A stretch of 64,000 bases of DNA, from positions 1 through 64,000 of the forward strand of contig JBJHCY010000002.1 in NCBI GenBank assembly GCA_050486265.1, in the 5' to 3' direction. Below are positions 7,475-16,595 of this stretch, piece after piece. Below the pieces are notes generated by a model that worked only from the letters and a program-made list of their open reading frames with translations, did no database searches and had not been told where the DNA came from. A program made the position numbers and the translations under genes. The DNA is from SLFH01 sp050486265. GTDB lineage: Bacteria; Planctomycetota; Phycisphaerae; Phycisphaerales; UBA1924. Position 1 is the first letter of the stretch, and each line of letters starts with the position of its first letter.

Positions 7475-8713
7475 ATGACCGAACACGCCCGAAACGGCGC
7501 GGCGACACGCGCAGTCGCCGCCAAGCCCGCCGCCGCTGCAACGCCCGATCCGGAGCGGGCGGTGCTCGATCGCTACGCCGAGGCCTCGGCGCGGGTCGAG
7601 CCGGCGCTCTGCTGCCCGACGGCCTCGTACAGGAGCGACCTGCTGAAGGTCCTCCCCCGCGAGATCATCGAGAAGGACTACGGCTGCGGCGACCCTTCAG
7701 CGCATGTCAACAGTGGCGAGACGGTGATCGATCTGGGGTCGGGGGGCGGCAAGATCTGCTACATGCTCTCGCAGGTGGTCGGGCCCGAAGGGCGGGTGAT
7801 CGGCGTCGACTTCAACGACGCGATGCTCGATCTGGCCCGGCGCCACCAGCCCGAGATCGTGTCCAGAATCGGCTACGACAATGTCCGCTTTGTCAAGGCG
7901 AGGATTCAGGACATGGCGCTGGATCTCGACGCCCTCGCCCGGTGGCTGGCCGCGAACCCAGTCGGCACGCTGGAAGGGGCGGACGCGTTGGAGGCGGAAC
8001 GCACGCGTCGGCGCCGCGAATCGCCGGCGGTGCCCGACGGTGTGGCGGATGTGGTGGTCTCCAACTGCGTGCTCAACCTCGTCGCAACGGAAGAAAAGGA
8101 ACACCTCTTCGCCGAGATCTTCCGGGTGCTCAAGACCGGCGGCCGGGCCGTCATCAGCGACATCGTCTGCGACGAGACGCCGCCGGCGTCCATGCGAAAC
8201 GACCCGGAGCTGTGGAGCGGGTGCGTCTCCGGCGCGTTCAGGGAAGACGAGTTTCTGCAACGGTTCGAACGGGCGGGGTTCTACGGCGTCGAGATCCTTG
8301 ATCGCGCGCCCGAGCCGTGGCGGGTCGTCGACGGGATCGAGTTCCGGTCGATGACCGTCCGCGCGTTCAAGGGCAAGCAGGGCCCCTGCCTGGAACGCCG
8401 CCAGGCGGTGGTGTACAAGGGACCGTGGAAGCGGGTGGTCGACGACGACGGGCACACGCTGCAACGCGGGCGACGCGAAGCGGTCTGCGACAAGACTTTC
8501 AAGCTCATGACCGATCCCGCGGGCCCGTACGCAGGGCATCTCATCGGGATCGAGCCGAGCGAGCCGGTCGATCCTGAGGCGGCCGAGGCGTTCGACTGTT
8601 CAAGGACAACGCCGCGCTCGCCTTCTGAGACCAAGAACGGCGCCGGCCCCTCTCGTGTTCGCGGCGGTCCGGACCGTGACGCCAACCCAGGAGCGTGCAA
8701 CGGATGCTGCTGA
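7475..8713 (+). CDS. arsM: arsenite S-adenosylmethionine methyltransferase ArsM
   Basis: 412 residues. A Rossmann methyltransferase core shows the SAM-binding motif VIDLGSGGGKICYML, then GVDFNDAMLDLARRH and the post-motif VVSNCVLNLV. Features of ArsM include the N-terminal Cys pair ALCCPTASYRSDLL, YGCGDPS, and Cys in SDIVCDETP, plus a Cys-rich tail ending CNGCC; these cysteines bind trivalent arsenic in known enzymes. It methylates arsenite stepwise, giving dimethylarsenic for ArsS. GGAG lies six bases before the ATG. It is the first gene of a long plus-strand unit, and its last 10 bases overlap pstS, so it is likely co-transcribed with the Pst-like genes and arsS, from a promoter near palindrome copy 2. 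Confidence 0.93.
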   Translation: MTEHARNGAATRAVAAKPAAAATPDPERAVLDRYAEASARVEPALCCPTASYRSDLLKVLPREIIEKDYGCGDPSAHVNSGETVIDLGSGGGKICYMLSQVVGPEGRVIGVDFNDAMLDLARRHQPEIVSRIGYDNVRFVKARIQDMALDLDALARWLAANPVGTLEGADALEAERTRRRRESPAVPDGVADVVVSNCVLNLVATEEKEHLFAEIFRVLKTGGRAVISDIVCDETPPASMRNDPELWSGCVSGAFREDEFLQRFERAGFYGVEILDRAPEPWRVVDGIEFRSMTVRAFKGKQGPCLERRQAVVYKGPWKRVVDDDGHTLQRGRREAVCDKTFKLMTDPAGPYAGHLIGIEPSEPVDPEAAEAFDCSRTTPRSPSETKNGAGPSRVRGGPDRDANPGACNGCC

Positions 8714-9597
8714 GCGCGGACCGGTATCGCGCGGGCTTCTCTGTTCGTCGAGCGATAATGACGGCCCTGCTGTCTGCGGCGGTCGTCGCGATCGGAGCGT
8801 GCGAGCGGTCGGGGATGACCGGTTCCGGCACGAAGCGGACGGGCTCCTCCGGGCAGGAGGTCGTCCGGATCACAGGGTCGAGCACGATCGCGCCGCTCGT
8901 CGCCAAGCTCGCCTCGGTGTACGAGCGGGAGCATCCCGGCGTCCGCATCGATGTCGAGACGGGCGGGTCGTCGCGCGGGATCGCCGATGTCCGAAGGGGC
9001 CTCGCCGACATCGGCATGGTTTCTCGGTCGCTCGGCGAAGGCGAGAACGACCTCGACGGGCGCACGATCGCCCGCGACGGCGTCGCAGTGGTCGTCCACG
9101 CATCGAACCCGATCGCAGGCCTGAGCGCCGAGCAGGTCCGGTCGATCTTCACCGGGCGAGTGAGTAACTGGAGCGAGATCGGCGGCGAGGACCGTGCGAT
9201 CGTCGTCGTGCACAAGGCGGACGGGCGTTCGACCCAGGAGGTGTTCCTCGAACACTTCCGGCTTGCGCCGGGGGAGATCCGGCCGAGCGCCGTCATCGGT
9301 GACAACGCCCAGGGCATCAAGACCATCGCGGGCTCTCGGGGCGCGGTCGGGTACATCTCGATCGGCGCCGTCGAACGCAGCGCCGAAGGGGGCGAGCCCG
9401 TCCGGACGGTCCCGATCGACGGGATCGAAGCGACGACCAAGAGCTTGCGCTCCGGGGAACACCCGATCGCCAGGGATCTGCTGCTCGTAACGCATGGCGC
9501 CGTCTCGCCGGAGGCCGATCGGTTCATCGAATTCACCAGGTCGGCGCGGGCCGCCCGCTACATCGACGGATTTTCCTTTGTTCAGGCGGATGAATGA
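8704..9597 (+). CDS. pstS: PstS-like periplasmic phosphate-binding lipoprotein
   Basis: 297 residues. The signal ends at a lipobox-like AIGAC, so it is membrane-anchored. Ligand-binding signatures of PstS are present: ITGSSTIAPLVAKL, ETGGSSRGIADVRRGLADIGMVSR, IFTGRVSNWSEIGG, RSTQEVFLEHF and the late GAVGYI. It would capture phosphate (or arsenate, to the extent the site permits) for the following permease. ATG at 8704 overlaps the end of arsM; GGAG lies about ten bases upstream. GTG at 8695 is an alternative. Its place between arsM and arsS, and the absence of phoU and phoB nearby, suggest that it serves the arsenic pathway rather than general phosphate supply. Confidence 0.87.
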   Translation: MLLSADRYRAGFSVRRAIMTALLSAAVVAIGACERSGMTGSGTKRTGSSGQEVVRITGSSTIAPLVAKLASVYEREHPGVRIDVETGGSSRGIADVRRGLADIGMVSRSLGEGENDLDGRTIARDGVAVVVHASNPIAGLSAEQVRSIFTGRVSNWSEIGGEDRAIVVVHKADGRSTQEVFLEHFRLAPGEIRPSAVIGDNAQGIKTIAGSRGAVGYISIGAVERSAEGGEPVRTVPIDGIEATTKSLRSGEHPIARDLLLVTHGAVSPEADRFIEFTRSARAARYIDGFSFVQADE

Positions 9598-10438
9598 CAT
9601 CGCGCTCGCCGCGGGGGCGAGGGGCGCTGCGTTCGCCGCCGCCTCGCTGCTCCTGCTGGTCGCGGGGTTCGTGCTTGTCGGCTCGCTGCCGGCGCTCGGC
9701 AACATCGGTGCGCTGCGGATGGCGACCGACGGGGCCTGGCTGCCGACCCATGACGCCTCGGGCTCGTTCTCGCTGGCGCCGGCGGTTGTCGGCAGCCTGG
9801 CGGTCACGGTGGGGGCGGTGCTGATCGCGGCTCCGGTCGGCGTGCTCGCGGCGGTGTGCGCCGGATGCCTTGCGCCGCGGGGCGTGCGGCGCGGATTCGC
9901 GCTGCTCATCGGCGTGATGGCCGGGCTGCCCTCGGTCGTGCTCGGGCTCTGGGGGCTGACGGTGCTGGCGCCGATCGTCGCGAGCGTCCGGCCGCCCGGG
10001 CCGAGCGTTCTGGCGGCCTCGATCGTGCTCGCCCTGATGATCGTGCCGACGATCGCGATCGCGACTGGCGCCGCGCTCGGTGCCGCGCCGGACTCGACGC
10101 TGAACGCGGCGCGGGGCTGCGGGCTCTCGGGCCTTGCGACCTTCCGCCTCGCGTTGTGGCCGATCGCCAAAGCGGGGGCGGTCGTGGGCGTGCTGCTGGG
10201 CGCGATGCGCGCGGTCGGCGAGACGATGGTCGTCGTCATGGTTTCGGGCAATGTGCCGGGCTTCCCGACCTCGGTCTTCGACCCTGTCCGGACACTGACG
10301 GCCAACATCGCGCTGGAGATGGGGTACGCGATGGGCGACCACCGTTCGGCGCTCTTCGCCAGCGGCCTCCTGCTGACAGGCGTGGTGCTCGTGCTCGTGC
10401 TGGTCTCGCGCCGGATCGGAGGCGCCGCCCATGCCTGA
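9590..10438 (+). CDS. pstC: PstC-like ABC phosphate permease
   Basis: 282 residues, about six hydrophobic segments starting with AAFAAASLLLLVAGFVLVGS. The ABC permease EAA loop is seen as NAARGCGLSGLATFRLALWPIAKAG with MRAVGETMVVVMVSGN after it, the PstC hallmark. It pairs with PstA to form the membrane channel. It is shorter than most PstC proteins, mainly at the N-terminus. ATG at 9590 overlaps the pstS stop by eight bases, showing translational coupling; the open frame further upstream lies within pstS. Confidence 0.87.
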   Translation: MNDIALAAGARGAAFAAASLLLLVAGFVLVGSLPALGNIGALRMATDGAWLPTHDASGSFSLAPAVVGSLAVTVGAVLIAAPVGVLAAVCAGCLAPRGVRRGFALLIGVMAGLPSVVLGLWGLTVLAPIVASVRPPGPSVLAASIVLALMIVPTIAIATGAALGAAPDSTLNAARGCGLSGLATFRLALWPIAKAGAVVGVLLGAMRAVGETMVVVMVSGNVPGFPTSVFDPVRTLTANIALEMGYAMGDHRSALFASGLLLTGVVLVLVLVSRRIGGAAHA

Positions 10439-11306
10439 ACTCACGCTGAGGGCGAAGGCCCGCGACCCCGGCGCGCTGCTCGCCGGGTTGTTCGTCGCGG
10501 CGTGCTGGGGGTCGCTGGCGGTCGTGGCGGGCGCGGGGCTCTGGGTCCTCGGCGATCTGCTCGTGCGGGGCATGGGGAGCCTGACGCCGGGCTTCCTGTT
10601 CGGCTCGCCCTCCGACGGCGGACGGGCCGGCGGCGTGCGCCCGATGATCGTCTCGACGGCGATGGCCATGGCGGTCTGCGTCGCGGTGACCGCCCCGGCC
10701 GGCCTGCTCGCGTCGGTCTGGCTCTCGGAGTTCTCAAGCACAAGCGGACGGAAGGGCGCCGCGGTGCGCGTCAGCCTGGATGTGCTCGCGGGTGTGCCCT
10801 CGATCGTCTTCGGGCTGTTCGGCTACGCGTTCTTCTGCGTGGCGCTCGGGCTCGGCCCTTCGGTGCTCGCCGGGGGGCTTACGCTGGCGTGCATGGTGCT
10901 GCCGCTGATGATCCGTCTTTCAGAGCAGTCGCTCAGAGCGGTTCCTCTCTCGGTTCGTCAGGCGGCCGACGGCCTGGCCCTGAGCCGCTGGGCGACGCTC
11001 CGGCGCGCCGTTCTCCCGGCGGCGATGCCGGGCGTCATCGCCGCGACGATGCTCTCGCTGGCGAGGGCGCTGAGCGAGACCGCGGCGCTGCTGTTCACCG
11101 CGGGCTATGTGATGCGGACGCCCGGATCGCTCGGCGATCCCGGGCGCGTGCTCTCGGTGCACATCTACGACCTGGCGATGAATGTTCCGGGGGGCGACGC
11201 GAACGCCTACGCCTCGGCGCTGGTGCTCGTCGCGGCGCTGCTGCTGGTGGCGGCCGGTGGCGCGGCGCTGGCCGGACGGCGCGCCGACTTCAGAAGGGGG
11301 CTTTGA
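10431..11306 (+). CDS. pstA: PstA-like ABC phosphate permease
   Basis: 291 residues with about six membrane segments. PstA signatures: PSIVFGLFGYAFF, LPLMIRLSEQSLRAVPLSVRQAADGLALSRWATLRRAVLPAAMPGV (the EAA loop) and ARALSETAALLFTAGYV. It forms the permease with the preceding PstC-like protein. Its ATG overlaps the pstC stop by eight bases, and pstB begins one base after its TGA. All four Pst-like genes are tightly packed, so stoichiometric expression with arsM is likely. Confidence 0.87.
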   Translation: MPELTLRAKARDPGALLAGLFVAACWGSLAVVAGAGLWVLGDLLVRGMGSLTPGFLFGSPSDGGRAGGVRPMIVSTAMAMAVCVAVTAPAGLLASVWLSEFSSTSGRKGAAVRVSLDVLAGVPSIVFGLFGYAFFCVALGLGPSVLAGGLTLACMVLPLMIRLSEQSLRAVPLSVRQAADGLALSRWATLRRAVLPAAMPGVIAATMLSLARALSETAALLFTAGYVMRTPGSLGDPGRVLSVHIYDLAMNVPGGDANAYASALVLVAALLLVAAGGAALAGRRADFRRGL

Positions 11307-11307
11307 G

Positions 11308-12171
11308 ATGACACGAGACACCGCGCCGACCCCCGCGAGCGAAACGCCCGGGCTGATCCCGTGGCCGCCGATGGAGCGGATCCCCGCGTGCTGCGTCCCC
11401 GAGACGCACATCGAGATCGAGGGGCTGGAGGTTTCCTACACAGGCGTTCCGGCGGTCCGCCTCGCCTCGATGCCGATCTATCGAGGCTGCGTGACGGCGA
11501 TCGTCGGGCCGTCGGGCTGCGGCAAGTCGAGCTTCCTTGCTTCGCTCAACCGCATGACCGAGAGCGTGCCGGCGTGCCGTGTGTCGGGTTCGGTCCGTAT
11601 CGACGGGGCCGAAACAAGCTGCGGCCGGCGGCGACTGCGAACCCTGCGCCGCCGCGTGGGCATGATCTTCCAACGCCCCAACCCCCTGCCGGTTTCGATC
11701 GTCGCCAACATCGAGGCGCCGCTGAAGGACCACGGCGTGCGCCCCAAGGCCGAGCGGAGGCGGCGAGCCGAACGGGCCCTCCGCACCGTGGGGCTCTGGG
11801 ACGAGGTCGCCGAACGCCTGCACAAGCCCGCCCTCTCGCTCTCGGGCGGGCAGCAGCAGCGTCTGTGCCTCGCCCGCTGCCTGGCGCTTGAGCCGGAGGT
11901 CGTGCTCCTTGACGAGCCGTGCAGCGCGCTCGACCCGATGGCGACCGATGTGGTCGAGCAGGCGGTGGCCCGTCTCCGGGGCCGCTACACCACGGTGATC
12001 GTCACGCACAACCTGGCGCAGGCCCGACGCATCGCGGACTTCACGGCGGTCTTCTGGCAGCTCGGCCGGGGCAGAGACGACAGCCTCGTCGAATTCGGGC
12101 CGACGCGCCGCGTCTTCGAGACGCCGGCGGAAGAACTCACTTCCATGTACATCGGAGGGGCCCAGGGATGA
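11308..12171 (+). CDS. pstB: PstB-like phosphate ABC transporter ATPase
   Basis: 287 residues. Walker A GPSGCGKSS, Q-loop and PstB-specific IFQRPNPLPVSIVANIE, signature LSGGQQQRLCLARCLA, Walker B VVLLDEPCSALDP and H-loop VTHNLAQA are all intact, so the ATPase should be active. It powers import through the PstCA-like pair. An N-terminal extension of about 30 residues (containing PACCVPE) precedes the usual start and has no known role. A GGGGG run lies upstream of the ATG. The stop overlaps the start of arsS (ATGA). Confidence 0.9.
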   Translation: MTRDTAPTPASETPGLIPWPPMERIPACCVPETHIEIEGLEVSYTGVPAVRLASMPIYRGCVTAIVGPSGCGKSSFLASLNRMTESVPACRVSGSVRIDGAETSCGRRRLRTLRRRVGMIFQRPNPLPVSIVANIEAPLKDHGVRPKAERRRRAERALRTVGLWDEVAERLHKPALSLSGGQQQRLCLARCLALEPEVVLLDEPCSALDPMATDVVEQAVARLRGRYTTVIVTHNLAQARRIADFTAVFWQLGRGRDDSLVEFGPTRRVFETPAEELTSMYIGGAQG

Positions 12172-13187
12172 TTTGGCCTCAAACAACAGCAGGTGCAGCC
12201 ATGACTGATAGCGTCACACTGACCGTCCGGGGCGCCAACGCGTTCGACAGGGCCGTCGAGGCTTCTACAGGCGAGAGTCTAAAGGCCTCGTCGATCCGCG
12301 TGATCCAGGTGAATATCGGTCTGAAGTGCAACCTCGCCTGCCGCCACTGCCATGTCGAATCAGGACCGAAGCGGACCGAGGCGATGACCCGGGAGACGCT
12401 CGAACTGATCCTGAAGGCGGCCGAGGCTTCGCAGGCCGAGACGATCGACATCACCGGCGGCGCGCCAGAGATGCACCCGGATTTCCGCTGGTTCGTCCGC
12501 CGAGCGCGGGCCCAGGGGCACGAGGTCATCGCCAGAACCAACCTCACCATCATGCTCGAAGACGGCTACACCGACCTCCCCGAGTTCTACAGAGACAACG
12601 CCGTCCACCTCGTCGCCTCTCTGCCATGCTACCTCCAGACCAATGTCGACAGGCAACGCGGACGCCATGTCTACGAGGACAGCATCGAAGTGATCCGCAG
12701 GCTCAACGGCGTCGGCTACGGCATCGAGCCGAATCTCCCCCTCGACCTCGTGTACAACCCGCTCGGCGGCTCGCTACCCCCGCCCCAGGAAAGCCTCGAA
12801 ACGGACTACCGGCGCGAGCTCGACCGACAGTTCGGCCTGCGGTTCACCCGGCTCTACACCATCACCAACATGCCGATCGGACGGTTCCTGCACGATCTGC
12901 AGCGGTCGGGCAAAGCCGAGGCCTACCACGAATTGCTGCGCAACAGCTTCAACCCGGCGACTGTCGATGGCCTGATGTGTCGCCACCAGATCCATGTCAG
13001 CCACGACGGCACGCTCAGCGATTGCGATTTTAACTACGCCTTGAAAATGGGCACGGCGGGCGACGCACCGCGCCACATCAAAGATTTCTCCGTTGACGCG
13101 CTCGGCGGACGCACGATCGCCACCGGCGAGCACTGTTTCGCGTGCACCGCCGGCTGCGGGTCTTCCTGCGGCGGCTCGCTGACTTAA
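12168..13187 (+). CDS. arsS: arsenosugar biosynthesis radical SAM protein ArsS
   Basis: 339 residues. A radical-SAM CxxxCxxC cluster motif (CNLACRHC, Cys54/58/61) sits in NIGLKCNLACRHCHVESGP, followed by DITGGAPEMHPDF (the SAM-binding GGE-like strand). The C-terminal part has LMCRHQIHVSHDGTLSDCDFNYAL and a Cys-rich end, CFACTAGCGSSCGG, matching the ArsS family. ArsS is held to join a dimethylarsenic group to the 5'-deoxyadenosyl moiety of SAM on the way to arsenosugars. ATG at 12168 overlaps the pstB stop and has GGAGGGG seven bases upstream; ATG at 12201 is an alternative. With arsM it defines the pathway of this region. Confidence 0.92.
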   Translation: MIWPQTTAGAAMTDSVTLTVRGANAFDRAVEASTGESLKASSIRVIQVNIGLKCNLACRHCHVESGPKRTEAMTRETLELILKAAEASQAETIDITGGAPEMHPDFRWFVRRARAQGHEVIARTNLTIMLEDGYTDLPEFYRDNAVHLVASLPCYLQTNVDRQRGRHVYEDSIEVIRRLNGVGYGIEPNLPLDLVYNPLGGSLPPPQESLETDYRRELDRQFGLRFTRLYTITNMPIGRFLHDLQRSGKAEAYHELLRNSFNPATVDGLMCRHQIHVSHDGTLSDCDFNYALKMGTAGDAPRHIKDFSVDALGGRTIATGEHCFACTAGCGSSCGGSLT

Positions 13188-13235
13188 CACCACACGCCCT
13201 GCGCTTGCCACAGTTCCGGTTGCCTCCTCTCTCCC

Positions 13236-13266
13236 AACGGTTCCCGGGCTCACGCCCGGGGCCGTT
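13236..13266 (+). terminator. strong hairpin after arsS
   Basis: CCCGGGC (13243-13249) and GCCCGGG (13254-13260) form a 7-bp GC stem with a 4-base TCAC loop, and AACGG/CCGTT (13236-13240, 13262-13266) extend it. It lies about 50 bases after the arsS stop and before the next gene. No T-run follows, so partial termination or 3'-end stabilisation is likelier than a classic intrinsic terminator. Confidence 0.45.
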
Positions 13267-13353
13267 TGTGCGCCCGATAGAAAACAGCAGTCCGGCCGCC
13301 AGCGTTCCTCGCTGCTCGGAATACGCCCGGCCCCTCGCCCATTGCCTGCAAAG

Positions 13354-15036
13354 ATGAGCAAGCACACGACGGGATCGGATGCAATCGGCGTGGACGCCGC
13401 GACGACGCAGCGTTCAGGGGACCGCCTCGGACGGATCAACCTTCCGGACCCGGGGCGACGGGCTGTACGGCTGCTTTCGTGGGCAGTGATTATCGTCGGC
13501 GTCATCGTTATCCTCCGCGCGCTGCCCACCGCCCAGGCTGTCGACCTCGTGCAGCGGCAGGTCGCCACCATGGGGATCTGGGGGCCCGTGGCGTTCGGCG
13601 CGGCGTACCTGCTCGGCGCGCTGCTGTTTGTGCCAGGTTCCGCGCTGACGCTCGCGGCCGGCGCGCTCTTCGGGCTGGGCATAGGCATGGTCACCGTCTC
13701 GGTCGCCTCGACCACCGCCGCGGGCGCGGCCTTCCTGATCGGCAGGTACATCGCACGCGAGAAGGTCCGCGAGGTGGCGCAACGCAAGAGGATCTTCGGC
13801 GCCATCGACCGCGCGATCGCCGAGGGCGGTTGGAAGGTGGTGGCGCTGCTGCGTCTCTCGCCGGCGGTCCTCTTCTCGCTTGGAAACTACCTCTTCGGGC
13901 TGACGCCGGTGCGCTTCTGGCCGTATGTCGCCGCGTCGTGGGCCGCCATGCTGCCCGGGACTTTTCTCTATGTCTACCTCGGGTTCGCCGGCGGTCGGGC
14001 CGCGGCGGGAGAGACCGAGAGCGTCTGGGAATGGGTGCTGCTCGGCGTGGGCCTGCTCGCGACCGTCGCCGTTACCGTGTACATCACCAAGCTCGCCCGC
14101 AAGGCCCTGAAGGAGACACCCTTGAGCGAACCAGAACAGGGCGCGATCGAAGAAGCGCCCGCCAAGAGACGCAAACGCCCCAGGCCGGTGCTCAAAGTCG
14201 GCGCCGCGGCAGTCGGGGTGGCCATCCTCGCGGCTTGCGCGGAGACGAACCGCAACTGGCTCCGCGGGCTCTTCGGCCCGCCCGCGGTCACGATGCAGGA
14301 GTCCTTCGCCGACGCCGGCTCGGGAGAAGTCTTCGACCATTCAGTCTTCGACCGCGTCCTTTCGGCCCATGTCTACGAGGGCGGCTTCATCGACTACCGG
14401 GCGATCGCCGACGACCCCTCCGACCTCGACAAGTACATCGACCAGCTCGCCGAGGCCGACCCCGACGCGCTGGACCGCGACGAGCGTCTGGCGCTCCTCA
14501 TCAACGCCTACAACGCGTTCACACTCCGCCTGATCCTGGACTACATGCCGGTCGACTCGATCCGGGACATTCCCCGTTCTCAGCGGTGGGACCACAAGAG
14601 ATGGGATATCGGCGGCAAGCTGCACAGCCTCAACCAGATCGAGCACGAGATCATCCGCCCCAACTTCGCCGAGCCTCGGATCCATTTCGTCCTCGTCTGC
14701 GCCGCGGTGGGTTGTCCCCCGCTTCGGAACGAGGCGTACACGGGCGAGAAGCTCGAAGCGCAGCTCGCCGACCAGTCCGAGTATGTTCACTCGCACGACC
14801 GGTGGTTCGTTCTCGACAAGGAACGCAACGAGCTGCACCTCACGCAGCTCTACCAGTGGTACGCGGGCGACTATGAGCAGCAGGCGCCGTCGGTGACGGC
14901 CTACGCCGCCCAGTTCTGCCCCGAGGTCGTCCGTCTCATCAACGCGGGGCGCGAGCCGCGCGTCCGCTTCCTCGATTACAGCTGGAAGCTCAACAGCCTC
15001 GACTACACCCACCTCGCCGGCGACAGAAGCAAGTAG
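13354..15036 (+). CDS. TMEM64/VTT-domain membrane protein fused to DUF547
   Basis: 560 residues in two parts. Residues about 35-240 form a TVP38/TMEM64 (VTT/SNARE-associated) membrane domain: AFGAAYLLGALLFVPGSALT, then GAAFLIGRYIAREKV and PAVLFSLGNYLFGLTPVRFW. Residues about 315-545 form DUF547: LLINAYNAFTLRLILDYMP, SQRWDHKRWDIGGK, SLNQIEHEIIRP, HFVLVCAAVGCPPLRNEAY. A further hydrophobic segment (VGVAILAACAETN) links them and could place DUF547 outside the cytoplasm. TMEM64 and DUF547 genes recur, as separate genes, near arsS in other bacteria as I recall; the fusion supports a joint role. ATG at 13354 is chosen over TTG at 13342. Transport or lipid-linked membrane handling of the arsenical is inferred only. 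Confidence 0.85.
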   Translation: MSKHTTGSDAIGVDAATTQRSGDRLGRINLPDPGRRAVRLLSWAVIIVGVIVILRALPTAQAVDLVQRQVATMGIWGPVAFGAAYLLGALLFVPGSALTLAAGALFGLGIGMVTVSVASTTAAGAAFLIGRYIAREKVREVAQRKRIFGAIDRAIAEGGWKVVALLRLSPAVLFSLGNYLFGLTPVRFWPYVAASWAAMLPGTFLYVYLGFAGGRAAAGETESVWEWVLLGVGLLATVAVTVYITKLARKALKETPLSEPEQGAIEEAPAKRRKRPRPVLKVGAAAVGVAILAACAETNRNWLRGLFGPPAVTMQESFADAGSGEVFDHSVFDRVLSAHVYEGGFIDYRAIADDPSDLDKYIDQLAEADPDALDRDERLALLINAYNAFTLRLILDYMPVDSIRDIPRSQRWDHKRWDIGGKLHSLNQIEHEIIRPNFAEPRIHFVLVCAAVGCPPLRNEAYTGEKLEAQLADQSEYVHSHDRWFVLDKERNELHLTQLYQWYAGDYEQQAPSVTAYAAQFCPEVVRLINAGREPRVRFLDYSWKLNSLDYTHLAGDRSK

Positions 15037-15062
15037 GCCGCGCGCGCAAGGGAGTCGGAGAC

Positions 15063-16595
15063 ATGCACATGGACAAAGACAGCGTCGCCCACCAGATCCT
15101 GCCGATGGACGAGCACAACACCCGTCTGCGCGACGAGGTGCACCCGTCGGACTGGAACAACCCAAAGCCAGACGGCCGCTACAACATGGTCGTCATCGGC
15201 GGGGGCAGCGCCGGGCTCGTCACCGCCGCCGGCGCCGCCGGGCTGGGCGCGAAGGTCGCGCTGATCGAGCGAGGCCTCCTCGGCGGCGACTGCCTCAACC
15301 ACGGGTGCGTCCCCAGCAAGGCGATCATCCGCTCGGCCAGAGCCGCGGCCGACGCCCGCCACACCGCGGACCTCGGCGTCGACATCGATGGCGAGATCCG
15401 CCCGGACTTCGGTCGGGTGATGGAGCGGATGCGTCGCCTCCGGGCAGGCATCGCCCCGCACGACTCGGCGGAGCGGTTCAGCTCACTGGGCATCGATGTC
15501 TTCCTCGGCGAGGGCCGGTTTGTCGCGCCCGACGCGATCGAGGTCGACGGCGCTCGCCTGGAGTTCTCCAGAGCCTGTATCGCAACCGGCGCCCGCCCCG
15601 TCTCGCCGCCGATCGAAGGCCTCGACGATGCAGGCTACCTGACCAACGAAACCGTTTTCTCGCTCACCGAACTCCCGCGACGACTCGCCGTAATCGGCTC
15701 GGGCCCGATCGGGTGCGAGCTCGCCCAGACATTCGCGCGACTCGGATCAAGGGTGACGGTGATCGAGATGGCCCCCCAGATCCTCCCCCGTGAGGACCGC
15801 GACGCCGCACAATTCGTCATCGACCGCATGCAGCGCGACGGGGTCGAGTTCGTGCTGGAATCGAAGGTATCCCGCGCACAGAAGATTGAAGACGCTGTCC
15901 GCCTGACCCTCGAGAGCCGTGGGAGCCGCGAGACAATCGAGGTCGACCGCGTGCTCGTCGGCGTCGGCCGAGCCCCGAATGTGCAGGGCCTCGGGCTCGA
16001 TGCGGCCGGGGTCAGGTTCGACGAGCGCGCCGGCGTCGAGGTCGACGCCAGGCTGCGCACCAGCAACAAGCGGATCTTCGCCGCCGGCGATGTCTGCTCA
16101 CAGTACAAGTTCACGCACGCGGCCGACGCGATGGCGCGGATCGTGATCCAGAACGCCCTCTTCTTCGGGCGCTCCCGTGCAGACAAGCTCGTGATGCCGT
16201 GGTGCACCTACACCGACCCCGAGATCGCGCATGTCGGCATGTACAAGGAGGACGCCGACAAGGCGGGCGTCGCCACCGAGACCGTCACCGTCGAGCTCTC
16301 CGAGGTCGACCGCGCGATCCTCGACGGCGACGGGGGCGTGCTGAAGGTCCTGCTGCGCAGAGGGTCCGACGAGATCCTCGGGGCGACGCTCGTCGCCTCC
16401 CACGCCGGCGAGACGATCTCGGAGATCACCGCCGCGATGACCAACAAGCTCGGACTTCGCAAACTCGCCGGCGTCATCCATCCCTACCCGACCCAGGCCG
16501 AAGCGATCAAGAAGGCCGCCGACGCCTACAACCGCCAGCGCCTCACGCCACGCGTCAAGTGGTTGTTCGAGCGGATCATGGCGTGGAGGCGCTGA
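15063..16595 (+). CDS. mercuric reductase-like FAD/NAD(P) disulfide oxidoreductase
   Basis: 510 residues. The FAD site VVIGGGSAGLVTAAGAAGLG, the redox disulfide GGDCLNHGCVPSK (Cys77 and Cys82), the NAD(P) site VIGSGPIGCELAQTFARLG, IFAAGDVC and the C-terminal dimer-interface HPYPTQAEAIKKAAD (His-x-x-Pro) mark a class I flavoprotein reductase close to MerA. The N-terminal heavy-metal domain and the C-terminal Cys pair of true MerA are absent, so mercury reduction is unlikely. About 40 residues precede the FAD domain. It starts 26 bases after the VTT-DUF547 gene and overlaps the next gene, so it is in the cluster's operon. Reduction of an arsenical or of a thiol partner is inferred. Confidence 0.87.
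   Translation: MHMDKDSVAHQILPMDEHNTRLRDEVHPSDWNNPKPDGRYNMVVIGGGSAGLVTAAGAAGLGAKVALIERGLLGGDCLNHGCVPSKAIIRSARAAADARHTADLGVDIDGEIRPDFGRVMERMRRLRAGIAPHDSAERFSSLGIDVFLGEGRFVAPDAIEVDGARLEFSRACIATGARPVSPPIEGLDDAGYLTNETVFSLTELPRRLAVIGSGPIGCELAQTFARLGSRVTVIEMAPQILPREDRDAAQFVIDRMQRDGVEFVLESKVSRAQKIEDAVRLTLESRGSRETIEVDRVLVGVGRAPNVQGLGLDAAGVRFDERAGVEVDARLRTSNKRIFAAGDVCSQYKFTHAADAMARIVIQNALFFGRSRADKLVMPWCTYTDPEIAHVGMYKEDADKAGVATETVTVELSEVDRAILDGDGGVLKVLLRRGSDEILGATLVASHAGETISEITAAMTNKLGLRKLAGVIHPYPTQAEAIKKAADAYNRQRLTPRVKWLFERIMAWRR

Noticed and set aside
8281..10308. Minus-strand frame of 675 codons across arsM, pstS and pstC
   Set aside because: Antisense shadow of three well-supported genes; Ser/Pro/Arg-rich without a domain.
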